64,000 bases of DNA from Arthrobacter sp. 260 (lineage in GTDB: Bacteria; Actinomycetota; Actinomycetes; Actinomycetales; Micrococcaceae): the NCBI RefSeq assembly GCF_013116745.1, contig NZ_JABFOE010000009.1:62001-126000 (forward strand), read 5' to 3'. The position numbers were made by a program, and so were the translations under genes. The notes below the pieces were generated by a model. The model worked only from the letters and a program-made list of their open reading frames with translations. It was not told where the DNA came from and made no database searches. Below, in pieces: positions 27,551-35,453 of the stretch (position 1 is the first letter of the stretch; the number at the start of each line of letters is the position of its first letter).

Positions 27551-28036
27551 ATGCCGCGAATCCCGCTCGGAGCCGACCTCCTCCATTCCCAATGGATGGG
27601 CCTCGCCCTGGACGCTGCCCGACGGGCCCTGGCGACGGCTGACGTACCCATCGGCGCCGTGGTCGTCGGCCCTGACGGGACGGTCCTGGGTACCGGCTGG
27701 AACGAGCGGGAGGCCTCCGGCGACCCGACCGCCCATGCAGAGGTACTGGCCCTGCGGCGTGCAGCAACGGCCGCGGGGAGCTGGCGGTTGGACGACTGCA
27801 CCCTGGTGGTCACCCTGGAGCCCTGCGCCATGTGCGCGGGGGCCTCCGTGTTGGCGCGTGTCCCCCGCGTGGTGTTCGGGGCGTGGGATCCCAAGGCCGG
27901 GGCGTCCGGGTCGGTTTTCGACATCCTTCGGGAACGGCGGCTCAACCACTGGACCGAGGTGATCCCCGGAGTTCGTGAGACCGAGTCCGCCGATCTGCTG
28001 CGGGACTTTTTCGCTGCGCAGCGCCGGGAACGGTAG
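27551..28036 (+). CDS. tadA: tRNA-specific adenosine deaminase
   Basis: Deaminates A34 of tRNA-Arg(ACG) to inosine; that tRNA is encoded at 17812-17884. The 161-residue protein has the zinc deaminase signature: HAEVLALRR (His and catalytic Glu, near 62-63) and PCAMCAGA (the two cysteines near 95 and 98). Family residues around the active site such as GAVVVGPDG, WDPKAGASGS and a C-terminal LLRDFFAAQR helix are all present, which separates it from cytosine or guanine deaminases. It diverges closely from upp. Confidence 0.93.
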   Translation: MPRIPLGADLLHSQWMGLALDAARRALATADVPIGAVVVGPDGTVLGTGWNEREASGDPTAHAEVLALRRAATAAGSWRLDDCTLVVTLEPCAMCAGASVLARVPRVVFGAWDPKAGASGSVFDILRERRLNHWTEVIPGVRETESADLLRDFFAAQRRER

Positions 28037-28146
28037 GCCGCGGCACCGGTCATCGATTTCGCTCCCCGCTGACTTGGTGTCGCTGAACGGAGGTAGTGCG
28101 TAGGCTGACTAATTCCGGTATAGCCGCAAAGTTTAAGGAGCACTTG

Positions 28147-28632
28147 ATGAACGCGCAGCAGGATGGCATGAAAGAACTTCATAAGGTCTTGAAGGACGCG
28201 GATATCGCGATCCTCACCACGATCAACGGCGAGGGCCAGCTGGTCAGCCGCCCACTCGCCGTGCAGAAAACCGAGTTCGACGGCGATCTGTGGTTCTTCA
28301 CCGAGGACCCGTCACCGAAGACCGCCGAGATTCGCACCAACCCCCAGGTAAACGTCTCGGTCAGCAGCGGCAAGGGCTACGTCTCCATCACCGGCACGGC
28401 GTCTGTGACCAAGGACCGGGCGAAGATCGACGAGCTGTGGAGCGCGTCGGTGGAGCCATGGTTCGAGAACGGCAAGGACGACACCTCTGTCGCCCTGATC
28501 AAGGTCGACGCCGACACTGCCGAATACTGGACGCTTGACTCCCCGAAGATCGTCTCGGCGTTCAAGATCGCCAAGGGCCTCATCACCGGCGAACGCGCCG
28601 ATCCAGGCAAGAACGACGTCGTCGATCTCTAG
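28147..28632 (+). CDS. Pyridoxamine 5'-phosphate oxidase-fold general stress protein
   Basis: A 161-residue protein of the 'general stress protein 26'/Pyrid_ox_like family, a split-barrel flavin-binding fold. The segment LTTINGEGQLVSRPLA (near 22-37) and DLWFFTEDPSPK (near 47-58) are typical, as is YWTLDSP near the C-terminus. Family members bind FMN, FAD or F420; the reaction here is unknown. The start is ATG 28147, chosen for AAGGAG six bases upstream; an in-frame start at 28096 adds 17 residues without family character. A clear terminator follows. Confidence 0.88.
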   Translation: MNAQQDGMKELHKVLKDADIAILTTINGEGQLVSRPLAVQKTEFDGDLWFFTEDPSPKTAEIRTNPQVNVSVSSGKGYVSITGTASVTKDRAKIDELWSASVEPWFENGKDDTSVALIKVDADTAEYWTLDSPKIVSAFKIAKGLITGERADPGKNDVVDL

Positions 28633-28937
28633 TCTGCTGAGGGCTTGAAACCGCCCCGTACGAACACCGAAAGCCCCATCTTCCCTGATCGACCGGGAGG
28701 GTGGGGCTTTTTCGTGAGGTGGGCAATTTTGATTGCGAGCTCCGGCTCGCACTCCTCCATGGCGAGGCGGCGCGCCTCGTCAGCGAGCGCCGCGCCCCTG
28801 CGTCCCCGGATGGCTGTTGTGACGGCGCGGCGCAGGTTGGCTTGCCGGCTTTCCGACACCACCGCCAGATTGGCGCCAGCCGGTCCCACCAGCTCCACCC
28901 ACTCGCGATCAGTCCTTTTTGCGCCCCGGTTCACCAT
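28629..28937 (-). CDS. Small hypothetical protein, basic and helical
   Basis: A 102-residue protein that I do not recognise. It begins MVNRGAKRTDREW and contains RQANLRRAVTTAIRGRRGAA and a DEARRLAMEECEPELAIKIA helix. It has many arginines and no membrane segment. A TACGAT box six bases before ATG 28937 supports this start and expression as a leaderless mRNA. Its last 30 codons run through the terminator hairpin of the convergent gene, and its stop overlaps that gene's stop, so the C-terminal end may have little constraint. Confidence 0.6.
   Translation of the reverse strand: MVNRGAKRTDREWVELVGPAGANLAVVSESRQANLRRAVTTAIRGRRGAALADEARRLAMEECEPELAIKIAHLTKKPHPPGRSGKMGLSVFVRGGFKPSAD
28670..28712 (+). 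terminator. Rho-independent terminator of the stress-protein gene
   Basis: AAAGCCCCA pairs with TGGGGCTTT, with further pairing inside, and ends in a run of five T residues. Confidence 0.8.
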
Positions 28938-28949
28938 GCGCTCATCGTA
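28938..28949 (-). promoter_or_regulatory. Leaderless promoter -10 box for the small hypothetical gene
   Basis: TACGAT (28944-28949, minus strand), six bases, then ATG 28937. Confidence 0.5.
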
Positions 28950-29025
28950 ACCGTCGGCCAGAAGAGCATGGCTGTCGGTGGGCGTTTTGGGACTGGGGGC
29001 CGCCAGCCGGTAGTGTGGACGCGTT

Positions 29026-29110
29026 GGTGACGTGTCCGAGCGGCCGAAGGTGCAACACTCGAAATGTTGTTTGGTGAAAGCCAACGTGGGTTCAAATCCC
29101 ACCGTCACCG
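29026..29110 (+). tRNA. tRNA-Ser(CGA)
   Basis: An 85-base class II tRNA: acceptor GGTGACG/CGTCACC, discriminator G, anticodon stem CAACA/TGTTG with loop CTCGAAA, anticodon CGA at 29060-29062. It has a long variable arm, and CCA is not encoded. Confidence 0.96.
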
Positions 29111-29119
29111 CCAGTTGGC

Positions 29120-29160
29120 AAAGCCCCTGTCTCCCTGATCATCAGGGAGGCAGGGGCTTT
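29120..29160 (+). terminator. Rho-independent terminator of tRNA-Ser(CGA)
   Basis: AAAGCCCCTG pairs with CAGGGGCTTT and the inner CTCCCTGAT with ATCAGGGAG; nine bases separate it from the tRNA. Confidence 0.85.
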
Positions 29161-29214
29161 GTTGTGCCTGTTGTGCGCGACGCGATATTCCTTCGCCAGC
29201 GCCGTCACGAGATC

Positions 29215-30461
29215 TCAGTCTCTTGCCGCGGACTCCAGCCGCCTCAGCGCATCCTCTCGGGACTGCTGACCACGGCGTTCGTCAAAGCCAATTGCCAGAC
29301 CGAGCACCAGCGCCATTTCGAGCATGCACAGCGGGACCGACACCCCCGCGGCGGCCAAGGGCACACTCGCAGCCAGGCCGAGGACGACCAGCCCCGTATT
29401 CAACAGGAGCAGGCGATCGGTGCCGAGCATGAAGCTGTAAATGGTGGTGACAAAGATCTTGAACAGAATGATCGGCAGCGCGATCGAGGCCACAGCGGCA
29501 GCAGCTGAGATATGGGTCTCATGATCGATGAAGTAGGCGGCCACGTGAAGGCCTGCCCCCGTGGCCGCGATGGCCGCGAAAACGAACATATGCCCGTACC
29601 CGAAGGCCCAGGACCGGTGCCGCTGAAAGTGCAGGGCCGCGCCGGAGGGGAGGATGAAGTAGATCCACCACATAGCGAACGCCAGGCCGGTGCCACTCAG
29701 ACCCACCAGGGCAGCGTCCATAGACCACCCGTGTGCTGCCACGATGGCCCGCAACGTCTCGATGGCGCCGATCAGGCACTCGCCGAGGGCAATGATCGCC
29801 AACAGCCCGTAGCGTTCCGCGACGTGATGGGCATGCCAGGGGGTCTTCCCCTTGCGCTCGGCATAGGTGGGGGTTGCAATTTCCAGGACCACCAGCGGGG
29901 CAATCATCAGGATCGTGGTCGGTATGTCGGTTTCGACCAACAGCACAGCGACCCAGCCCAGTTGCACCAGGGCCAGATACCTGGCATAGCGTAGACACGT
30001 TTCCCTCCGAGCCGGGTCCTGACGCGCGGCCCGAAGCCACTGCGAGATCAGGGCGACACGCATGATGATATAGCCGCTGACGATGGTCACGTTCTCCACG
30101 TGGTGGCCCTCAATCAGCGAATGAAACAGGGGCTCGATGCCCATCGCGAGGATGAGGACTCCCACCATCTGGACCATGGTGACCAGCCGGAACACCCAGT
30201 CGTCGGTGTCATAGGCACTAGCGAACCAGGTGAAGTTCACCCAGGCCCAGATCACCGCAAACATCGCGATCGTAAACCCGAGGAGGCCGGCACCGACGTG
30301 GGCTTCCGCAATGGCGTGTGCGAACTGGTTGCCGGCCACTCCGAACGCGATCACGAAGGTCAGGTCAAAGAACAGTTCGAGCGGGGTCGCGGAACGGACC
30401 TTTCATGGGGATCTCGACCTCCCATGCGGGAGAGCGCGTGACGAACTGGGTTCGTTGCCAT
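29215..30461 (-). pseudogene. ltrA: Low temperature requirement protein A (LtrA) gene with an apparent frameshift
   Basis: LtrA-family polytopic membrane protein of unknown transport role, about 410 residues if repaired. From GTG 30354 to 29215 one frame encodes 379 residues with about ten membrane segments. The hallmark N-terminal motif ATPLELFFDLTF lies in the same frame just before that GTG, but the frame has a stop (TGA) at 30403-30401 and no start codon. The usual N-terminus, MATNPVRHALSRMGGRDPHE, is found in another frame from ATG 30461. One base lost, or two gained, near 30395-30405 would join the two. The rest of the gene is intact, so the event is recent or a sequencing error. Use of GTG 30354 alone would delete a conserved segment. 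Confidence 0.75.
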
Positions 30462-30551
30462 GGCACCAAGATAACCCGTCCCAATCAGCGTGTCAGCCCT
30501 GGCTTCTTCCTCGTACTATTGTCTCGACAGACACAGTGACAAACGGAGCTC

Positions 30552-31142
30552 ATGGCAACCTCATCTCGGCGATCGGCCAGGATTATTGTCCTCACCGGCA
30601 TCGACGGTGCAGGGAAGACCTCAGCCGGAGAACTGCTCACTCTCCGACTGTCCGAAAAGGGATACCCGGCAACGTTCACCACCAACCCATCGGGGCGCAG
30701 AAGCATCGGCACCTGGTGCGAACGTCATCACATTCATCCCCCGGCAGTACGGCTGGATGCCGTGGAAACTGTGATTCGCTGTCTCAACGTCGCCATCTCC
30801 CACCTCCGGGCGGGAAACCGCTCCCGCGTGGTGATCATGGACCGTCACCTGTACTGCCAGCTCGCGCTAAGGCGGGTGCGGGGACTTCGCCGGGGCTGGT
30901 TCTTGCCCCTGCTGCTCAGAGTCCTGCCCGCACCCGAGGCAATCATCTACTTCGATGTCGGTGCCGAGGTTGCCTACAACCGGATCAAGAGCCGCGCCTC
31001 GGACACCGAGTCACTCGAGCACCTGACGATGTTCGACAGGGCCTACAGGGAGCTCCCTGACTTTCAGGCGTTCACCATCATCGACGCGAGTCGTTCAACT
31101 ACAGACGCAGTGGACGACATGATGCGGGCTCTCGGGCTGTGA
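30552..31142 (+). CDS. Thymidylate kinase-like P-loop kinase
   Basis: A 196-residue protein with Walker A GIDGAGKT (near 17-24) and the dTMP-kinase-like segment DRHLYCQLALR (near 97-107, where true Tmk has DRY/DRF). Sequence after IIYFDVGAEVAYNRIKSR fits the Tmk LID region. It is divergent enough that it may phosphorylate another nucleoside monophosphate or act outside DNA precursor synthesis. ATG 30552 has GGAG five bases upstream. The gene lies next to the LtrA pseudogene on the opposite strand and converges with the phosphatase gene at 31158. Confidence 0.75.
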   Translation: MATSSRRSARIIVLTGIDGAGKTSAGELLTLRLSEKGYPATFTTNPSGRRSIGTWCERHHIHPPAVRLDAVETVIRCLNVAISHLRAGNRSRVVIMDRHLYCQLALRRVRGLRRGWFLPLLLRVLPAPEAIIYFDVGAEVAYNRIKSRASDTESLEHLTMFDRAYRELPDFQAFTIIDASRSTTDAVDDMMRALGL

Positions 31143-31157
31143 ACCTCCGGCCCGCGA

Positions 31158-33089
31158 TCATGTGGCCGCAACGTCGTCGATCAGGACCGCAACTGGCGAA
31201 TTGGTGACTGAACTCGACAGATAGGTGAAGAGCCCAATGGTTCCTCCGGTTTGCAGCCCTGCCGTCGAATCGGTTGCCGAACGCTGCCAGGCGGCCGGCT
31301 CGGCAGTTCCGGCTTTCCAGACCTTCGCCCGGATCGTCGTCGGGCTGAGCCCCGTCACCTCGGTCCGTACCAGTAGCCGGTCGCCGGGAGCGTAGGTGAG
31401 CCCCGGCAGGGTGAGCGAACCCTGCAGCGACGCCTCGGTGCCGCTGGCGTTCGTGCGGTGCAGCGAAAGCGCCGTCTGGCCGTTGGCGTCCAGCCTGACC
31501 TTGGCGCGGTACTCCCCCACCCCTGCCACCCGGCGGCCAATCGCTGACACGTAGAGCGAGCTGGTGGCCGGCCGCTTGTCCACGCCCACTGCAAAGGTCA
31601 GGTCCGTGGCCGAGGATGGCGGTGGATTAAGGTAAGCGGTTCGTCCGGACCCTGCCGTGGTGTGCCTGATGGTGCCGGTCCCGGACCCCACCGAGTACGA
31701 CGCCGCTCCACCGGTTACCGTCCACGGCCCGCCCTGATCGGCCGTTCCCCAGCCTGATGCCACAGTCCTGCCGAAGGTGTCTGCGGCGAACGACCCCTGT
31801 GGTGGGGCGGGTGCGACCGTGACGGTCCGGGTGGTGCTGTTGGTGGCGCCGTCGTCGTCGGTCACCGTGAGGGTGATCGTGTATGCACCAGCGGCTGCGT
31901 AGGCGTGGCTGGTTTGCGCGCCGGATCCAGTGGTGCCGTCACCGAAGTTCCACGCATAGCCGGTAACCGTTCCATCCGAATCGGTGGACGTGCCAGCATT
32001 GAGGGTGCAGTCCAGGAGAGTACAGGAGCTGGCAAAGGCAGCGGTTGGCGGAAGGTTCGACGGCGGCGCCCCCACACTGAGGGTGAATGCGTCAGTGAAG
32101 GTCCCGCCCGATGCCCCGGTGAATCCCGCGCTGAGCAGGTCCGGCGTGACCGTCACATCCAGTGAACCGAATGTCGGGTTGGCATTCAGACCCGACGCCG
32201 TCGCGAAATAGGGGGCTTCGGGATCGGCGGGGAACACGTCCCTCAGGGTGACACCTCCCGTGCCGATGGTGGCGAAGACTGTGCCCCCGCCCTTGCTCAT
32301 GGCGTTCCCCGTACCGGCAATGCACGACGACGACGCGGTGCCGGGCACCAGCGCGGGACAGCCGGGGCTGTGGGCGAGCTGGTGTGTGCGCTGGTAGAGG
32401 TGTTCGTGCCCATTCAGCACCAGATCAACCCGCTTCTGCAGCATCAGGTTGGTGATATCGGCACCGGCAACGCAACCGTACTGTCCCTGGGACAGGCAGG
32501 GCGCGTGCATCCCCACCACCACCCAGGGGATGTCGCTGGCCCGTGCGCCGTCGATGGCCGCAGCGGTCCAGTTATAGCGTGTCGTCCCCGCCGCGTAAGA
32601 CCAGACGCCGCCGTCGGTGAACGGGATCCCCGGCGAGATCATCACGTAGCGTACCAACGGGTTCTCCCGGGGCACATCCACGTAGTACTGGCGGCCGTAG
32701 CTCCCGATCAGCCCGGGCAGCTGGTTGGGCAGGCAGGCGGCGAAGTCGTTGACGTTGCCGTTCTGTCCGTTGCTTTCGTGGTTGCCGGAGAGCAGCTCGA
32801 AGGCGAAGCCGGGACCCACCCGCGACGTGACGAAGTCGCACCAGGCCTGTTCGGCTCCGGTGGCACCGTAGGAGAAGTCTCCTAGAGCCAGATGCAGGTC
32901 CGGTTGCAGGGCGCCGATCTGGCTGAAGACGGAGGCTGCCGCGGGGCTGGCGGAAAAATCGCCGCTGGCGGTGAAGTGCACTGACGAATCAGCGGCCGGG
33001 GCCATTGGGACCAGTTGGGGAATCACCGCCGACCCCACTACCAGTGCTGCGCTGGCCACAATTCCGGTAATAAGTTTGGCAGTTCCCAT
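31158..33089 (-). CDS. Secreted metallophosphoesterase with PKD domain
   Basis: A 643-residue exported protein. A signal peptide (residues 1-33) precedes a phosphatase domain with the purple-acid-phosphatase pattern: GDFS, GDFSY, GNHES, GMHAP and GHEHLY in order, between residues 40 and 240. A PKD domain follows near 345-430 (GYAWNFGDGTTGSG, ITLTVTDDDGA), then a C-terminal concanavalin-like beta domain (SLYVSAIGRRVAG). Such enzymes release phosphate from extracellular esters. The start is ATG 33089, because GGAG lies eight bases upstream and the signal peptide begins there. Substrate is unknown; the PKD and C-terminal domains suggest binding to polysaccharide or surface. Confidence 0.85.
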   Translation of the reverse strand: MGTAKLITGIVASAALVVGSAVIPQLVPMAPAADSSVHFTASGDFSASPAAASVFSQIGALQPDLHLALGDFSYGATGAEQAWCDFVTSRVGPGFAFELLSGNHESNGQNGNVNDFAACLPNQLPGLIGSYGRQYYVDVPRENPLVRYVMISPGIPFTDGGVWSYAAGTTRYNWTAAAIDGARASDIPWVVVGMHAPCLSQGQYGCVAGADITNLMLQKRVDLVLNGHEHLYQRTHQLAHSPGCPALVPGTASSSCIAGTGNAMSKGGGTVFATIGTGGVTLRDVFPADPEAPYFATASGLNANPTFGSLDVTVTPDLLSAGFTGASGGTFTDAFTLSVGAPPSNLPPTAAFASSCTLLDCTLNAGTSTDSDGTVTGYAWNFGDGTTGSGAQTSHAYAAAGAYTITLTVTDDDGATNSTTRTVTVAPAPPQGSFAADTFGRTVASGWGTADQGGPWTVTGGAASYSVGSGTGTIRHTTAGSGRTAYLNPPPSSATDLTFAVGVDKRPATSSLYVSAIGRRVAGVGEYRAKVRLDANGQTALSLHRTNASGTEASLQGSLTLPGLTYAPGDRLLVRTEVTGLSPTTIRAKVWKAGTAEPAAWQRSATDSTAGLQTGGTIGLFTYLSSSVTNSPVAVLIDDVAAT

Positions 33090-33214
33090 CTCACAGTCTC
33101 CATCTGGCAGAACAGCGGTGAAACGCCATTCATTCTGAGACCTGCGCTGAGCGTACACCCGTGTTCGGGTGTCGGGAAGGCTGGGAATCCGAGACTTACC
33201 CCTTGCGCCTGAGG

Positions 33215-33658
33215 CTAGCCTGCCGGGAGCAGGCGACCTTTCAACTCGCGGACCCTGGCATGGATATCGTCACGGACCAACTCCATACGTTGGCGGCCTT
33301 CAATTCCCCGCAGTGAGGGCTCATCGGTGTCCCACACCTCCACTACAACCCCGTCCACGGACGGCACCCGGGCCTCGGCCCCCAACACCACGACAAGTCC
33401 CGCGGCTCGCATGTTGTCCTCGGTGAGCATCGTGGGTTCCTCGCCAGTGATATCGATGCCCAGATCCAGCAGGACCTCCGCCGAAAGGCCATTGATTGCC
33501 GCACCCGGGTTGGTGCCCGCCGATGAGACGACGACCTGGGCACCCGCCTCATGCTTCATCAGACCGGCAGCCATCTGGGACTTACCGCCGTTCTTGACGC
33601 ACACAAACAGCACAGCAGGAAGCACTCGGTCTGCATTCTTCTCCGGATGGTTCATCAT
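33215..33658 (-). CDS. arsC: Arsenate reductase, low-molecular-weight phosphatase fold (arsenate-mycothiol transferase-like)
   Basis: A 147-residue protein whose catalytic loop is CVKNGGKSQMA near residue 20. The fold is that of low-molecular-weight protein tyrosine phosphatase, which normally reads CX5R; here lysine replaces arginine, as in some actinobacterial ArsC proteins that make arseno-mycothiol (from memory, not searched). The C-terminal part has VVEVWDTDEPSLRG with the general-acid-type DxDEP sequence. AAGGGCG precedes the paired ATG codons. No arsenic regulator or efflux gene is adjacent, so an arsenic role is inferred from the family only. Confidence 0.72.
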   Translation of the reverse strand: MMNHPEKNADRVLPAVLFVCVKNGGKSQMAAGLMKHEAGAQVVVSSAGTNPGAAINGLSAEVLLDLGIDITGEEPTMLTEDNMRAAGLVVVLGAEARVPSVDGVVVEVWDTDEPSLRGIEGRQRMELVRDDIHARVRELKGRLLPAG

Positions 33659-33749
33659 GGTCGCCCTTAGCTTTATGCCCTTGATAAGGGTGGTCTATGT
33701 GAAAGCAACGATACGCTATGACATCGACAACTTTCGATGTCTCGGGCGA

Positions 33750-34136
33750 TTACAGTGTCCTCCGGATACGGAAGAGTCCTTTCGCAGTGGACGGATCGAC
33801 CACTGACCCGTTCTGCACGATCTGGACCTGACCAGTCGTGACCAGCCGCCGGGCTGCCCGCCGTGCGGGCTCGATGAGGTCCCGCCAGTCGGCACCACCC
33901 ACGGCGTGCGCAGCGTCGGCCGAGCCGATACTTGATCCGGCCGTCAGCAGGGTGAGGATCCGGGCTTCCAGCTCCCGATCCACCCGGGTCACTCCGCGGC
34001 GTCGGCAGTCGGCGGAGCAGTAACGGACCTCGGCCCAGGTGGAGGCCCATTTCGCCCGCCATTGAATCCGTCGCCCACAGGATACGCAGGTCTTGTCGTT
34101 CGGGGTGCGAGCCGTTCCGCGCTGTCGGTGGGCCAT
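33750..34136 (-). CDS. DUF2256 and DUF3253 domain protein
   Basis: A 128-residue protein. The N-terminal half has a zinc-ribbon-like CVSCGRRIQWRAKW and YCSADCRRR (CX2C and CX4C pairs), matching DUF2256. The C-terminal half, from ELEARILTLLTAGSSIGSAD, is a small winged-helix-like DUF3253 domain (DWRDLIEPARRAARRLVTTG). The fused pair is often seen in actinobacteria and its role is unknown. The start is ATG 34136; the longer open frame from 34187 overlaps the rlmH promoter. It is divergent from rlmH. Confidence 0.78.
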   Translation of the reverse strand: MAHRQRGTARTPNDKTCVSCGRRIQWRAKWASTWAEVRYCSADCRRRGVTRVDRELEARILTLLTAGSSIGSADAAHAVGGADWRDLIEPARRAARRLVTTGQVQIVQNGSVVDPSTAKGLFRIRRTL

Positions 34137-34168
34137 CACCCCATTCTCCACGGGCGGGCCCCTCCTTG

Positions 34169-34180
34169 TAGGGTTTGGCT
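34169..34180 (+). promoter_or_regulatory. Leaderless promoter -10 box for rlmH
   Basis: TAGGGT at 34169-34174, six bases, then GTG 34181. This decides between GTG 34181 and the in-frame TTG at 34175. Confidence 0.55.
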
Positions 34181-34639
34181 GTGGCACTAAGGATTCTGGC
34201 GGTTGGCAAGAAGCATGAGGCGTGGGTCAGCGACGGCATCGCGCGGTACGAGAAGCGCCTGAAGAAGCCGTTCGACCTGGGCTGGCAACTAATTCCCCAC
34301 TCCTCCCGGGAAAACGATGCAGCCCGCCGCGAAGAGTCCGAGCGGCTGCTGGCAAAGCTGACGGGCGACGACTTCGTGATTCTGCTCGACGAACGAGGCA
34401 AAGCTCTTGACTCTCCCGGCCTGGCCCGCACCCTGCAGCAACCCATCGACAACGCCCGTACGGTGATTCTGATTATTGGTGGTGCCTACGGTGTGGACCC
34501 GTCAGTGCACACCCGGGCCAATCTGGTGTGGTCCCTCTCCCCGCTGGTGTTTCCCCACCAGCTGGTGCGGTTGATCCTCGCTGAGCAGCTCTACCGTGCG
34601 CAGGAAATCGCCGGTGGTCGGCCCTACCATCACGAGTAA
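34181..34639 (+). CDS. rlmH: 23S rRNA (pseudouridine1915-N3)-methyltransferase
   Basis: A SPOUT-class methyltransferase that acts on pseudouridine 1915 of 23S rRNA in the assembled 70S ribosome. It has 152 residues, normal for RlmH. Family segments are GKKHEAWVSDGIARYEKRL near the N-terminus, VILLDERGKALDSPGLA in the middle, LIIGGAYGVD (SAM-binding knot loop), and the C-terminal HQLVRLILAEQLYRAQEI with HP-type PYHHE end. GTG 34181 is chosen from its -10 box and because MALRILAVGKKH is the usual N-terminus. Confidence 0.95.
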   Translation: MALRILAVGKKHEAWVSDGIARYEKRLKKPFDLGWQLIPHSSRENDAARREESERLLAKLTGDDFVILLDERGKALDSPGLARTLQQPIDNARTVILIIGGAYGVDPSVHTRANLVWSLSPLVFPHQLVRLILAEQLYRAQEIAGGRPYHHE

Positions 34640-34748
34640 CGCCGTTCCACCAAGCCGAGCACCCCACCGCGTCGAATACTCTTAGGTGGGGCGGGTAGCC
34701 CAACAGCTGCAGTACGAGTGCGGACAACTACTTGATCCAGGGAGGACC

Positions 34749-35363
34749 ATGAGCAGCGCATCGCCTTTTGCTCGCCTGGCCCGTTCCCTGGCGACGTCAG
34801 CGGTTATCCTCTCCCTTGCTGCCGGGGCGCACGTGATCGGTGGGGGGCATCTCCCCGCCCCGTTGATCGTTGCCGTGCTGGGTTCGGCAACGCTCTTAGC
34901 AGTGACTGTCATTGCCAGGAAGGCTCTAACGCTACCCGCCCTCCTTCTGGTGCTTGGAGTGGGTCAGTGGCTCCTGCACACCGGGTTCAGTCTCACCTCC
35001 ACTGCTTCAGCCTGTGTCGCCGCCCCGGCCCGGCACTATGCCGTCCAGTCCGTCAGTTGCCTCCCCAGTGGTGAGCACACCCACGCCGCCTCGGCCCACG
35101 CCGACGTGTGGATGCTTGCGCTTCACGCCCTCGCCGTCATCGTCACCGGGTTCATGCTGCAACGGGGTGAGACCGCCGCACGGCTGGCGGCGTCCTGGCT
35201 TGTTCCATTGCTGAGGCTTCCCGACGTCGTCGGCCCTGTCCCAGCACCACGGATCCCACTGTTTCCCCCAGCCCCCATCCGCCGGTCCGCCCGCGCCTTC
35301 CGTGATGTTCCACCGCTGCGTGGTCCACCGTCGACGCACGCCCCCGCTCTTTCCCCCGCCTGA
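34749..35363 (+). CDS. Membrane protein of unknown function next to YcnI-type gene
   Basis: A 204-residue protein with about four hydrophobic segments (residues 17-31, 34-55, 58-81 and 120-136) and a proline-rich C-terminal tail (APRIPLFPPAPIRRSA). A histidine-bearing loop (SGEHTHAASAHAD) near 105-117 lies between membrane segments and could bind metal. I do not recognise a family. AGGGAGGACC before ATG 34749 is a strong ribosome site. It is 90 bases upstream of the YcnI-like gene on the same strand, so the two probably belong to one copper-linked unit (inference). Confidence 0.7.
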   Translation: MSSASPFARLARSLATSAVILSLAAGAHVIGGGHLPAPLIVAVLGSATLLAVTVIARKALTLPALLLVLGVGQWLLHTGFSLTSTASACVAAPARHYAVQSVSCLPSGEHTHAASAHADVWMLALHALAVIVTGFMLQRGETAARLAASWLVPLLRLPDVVGPVPAPRIPLFPPAPIRRSARAFRDVPPLRGPPSTHAPALSPA

Positions 35364-35453
35364 TCCACCGGACGGCCGGGGTTCACACACCCCACCCATT
35401 TTTCGCTGCCTGAGAGCGCCATGCGCCCGGCCAGCACCCAGAAAGGTATTCCC

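Noticed and set aside
28096-28146. Upstream start for the stress protein
   Set aside because: AAGGAG six bases before ATG 28147 is far stronger, and the extra 17 residues have no family likeness.
33673-34452. 259-codon minus-strand open frame near rlmH
   Set aside because: It overlaps two better genes (rlmH and the DUF3253 protein gene) and has serine/arginine-rich sequence typical of shadows.
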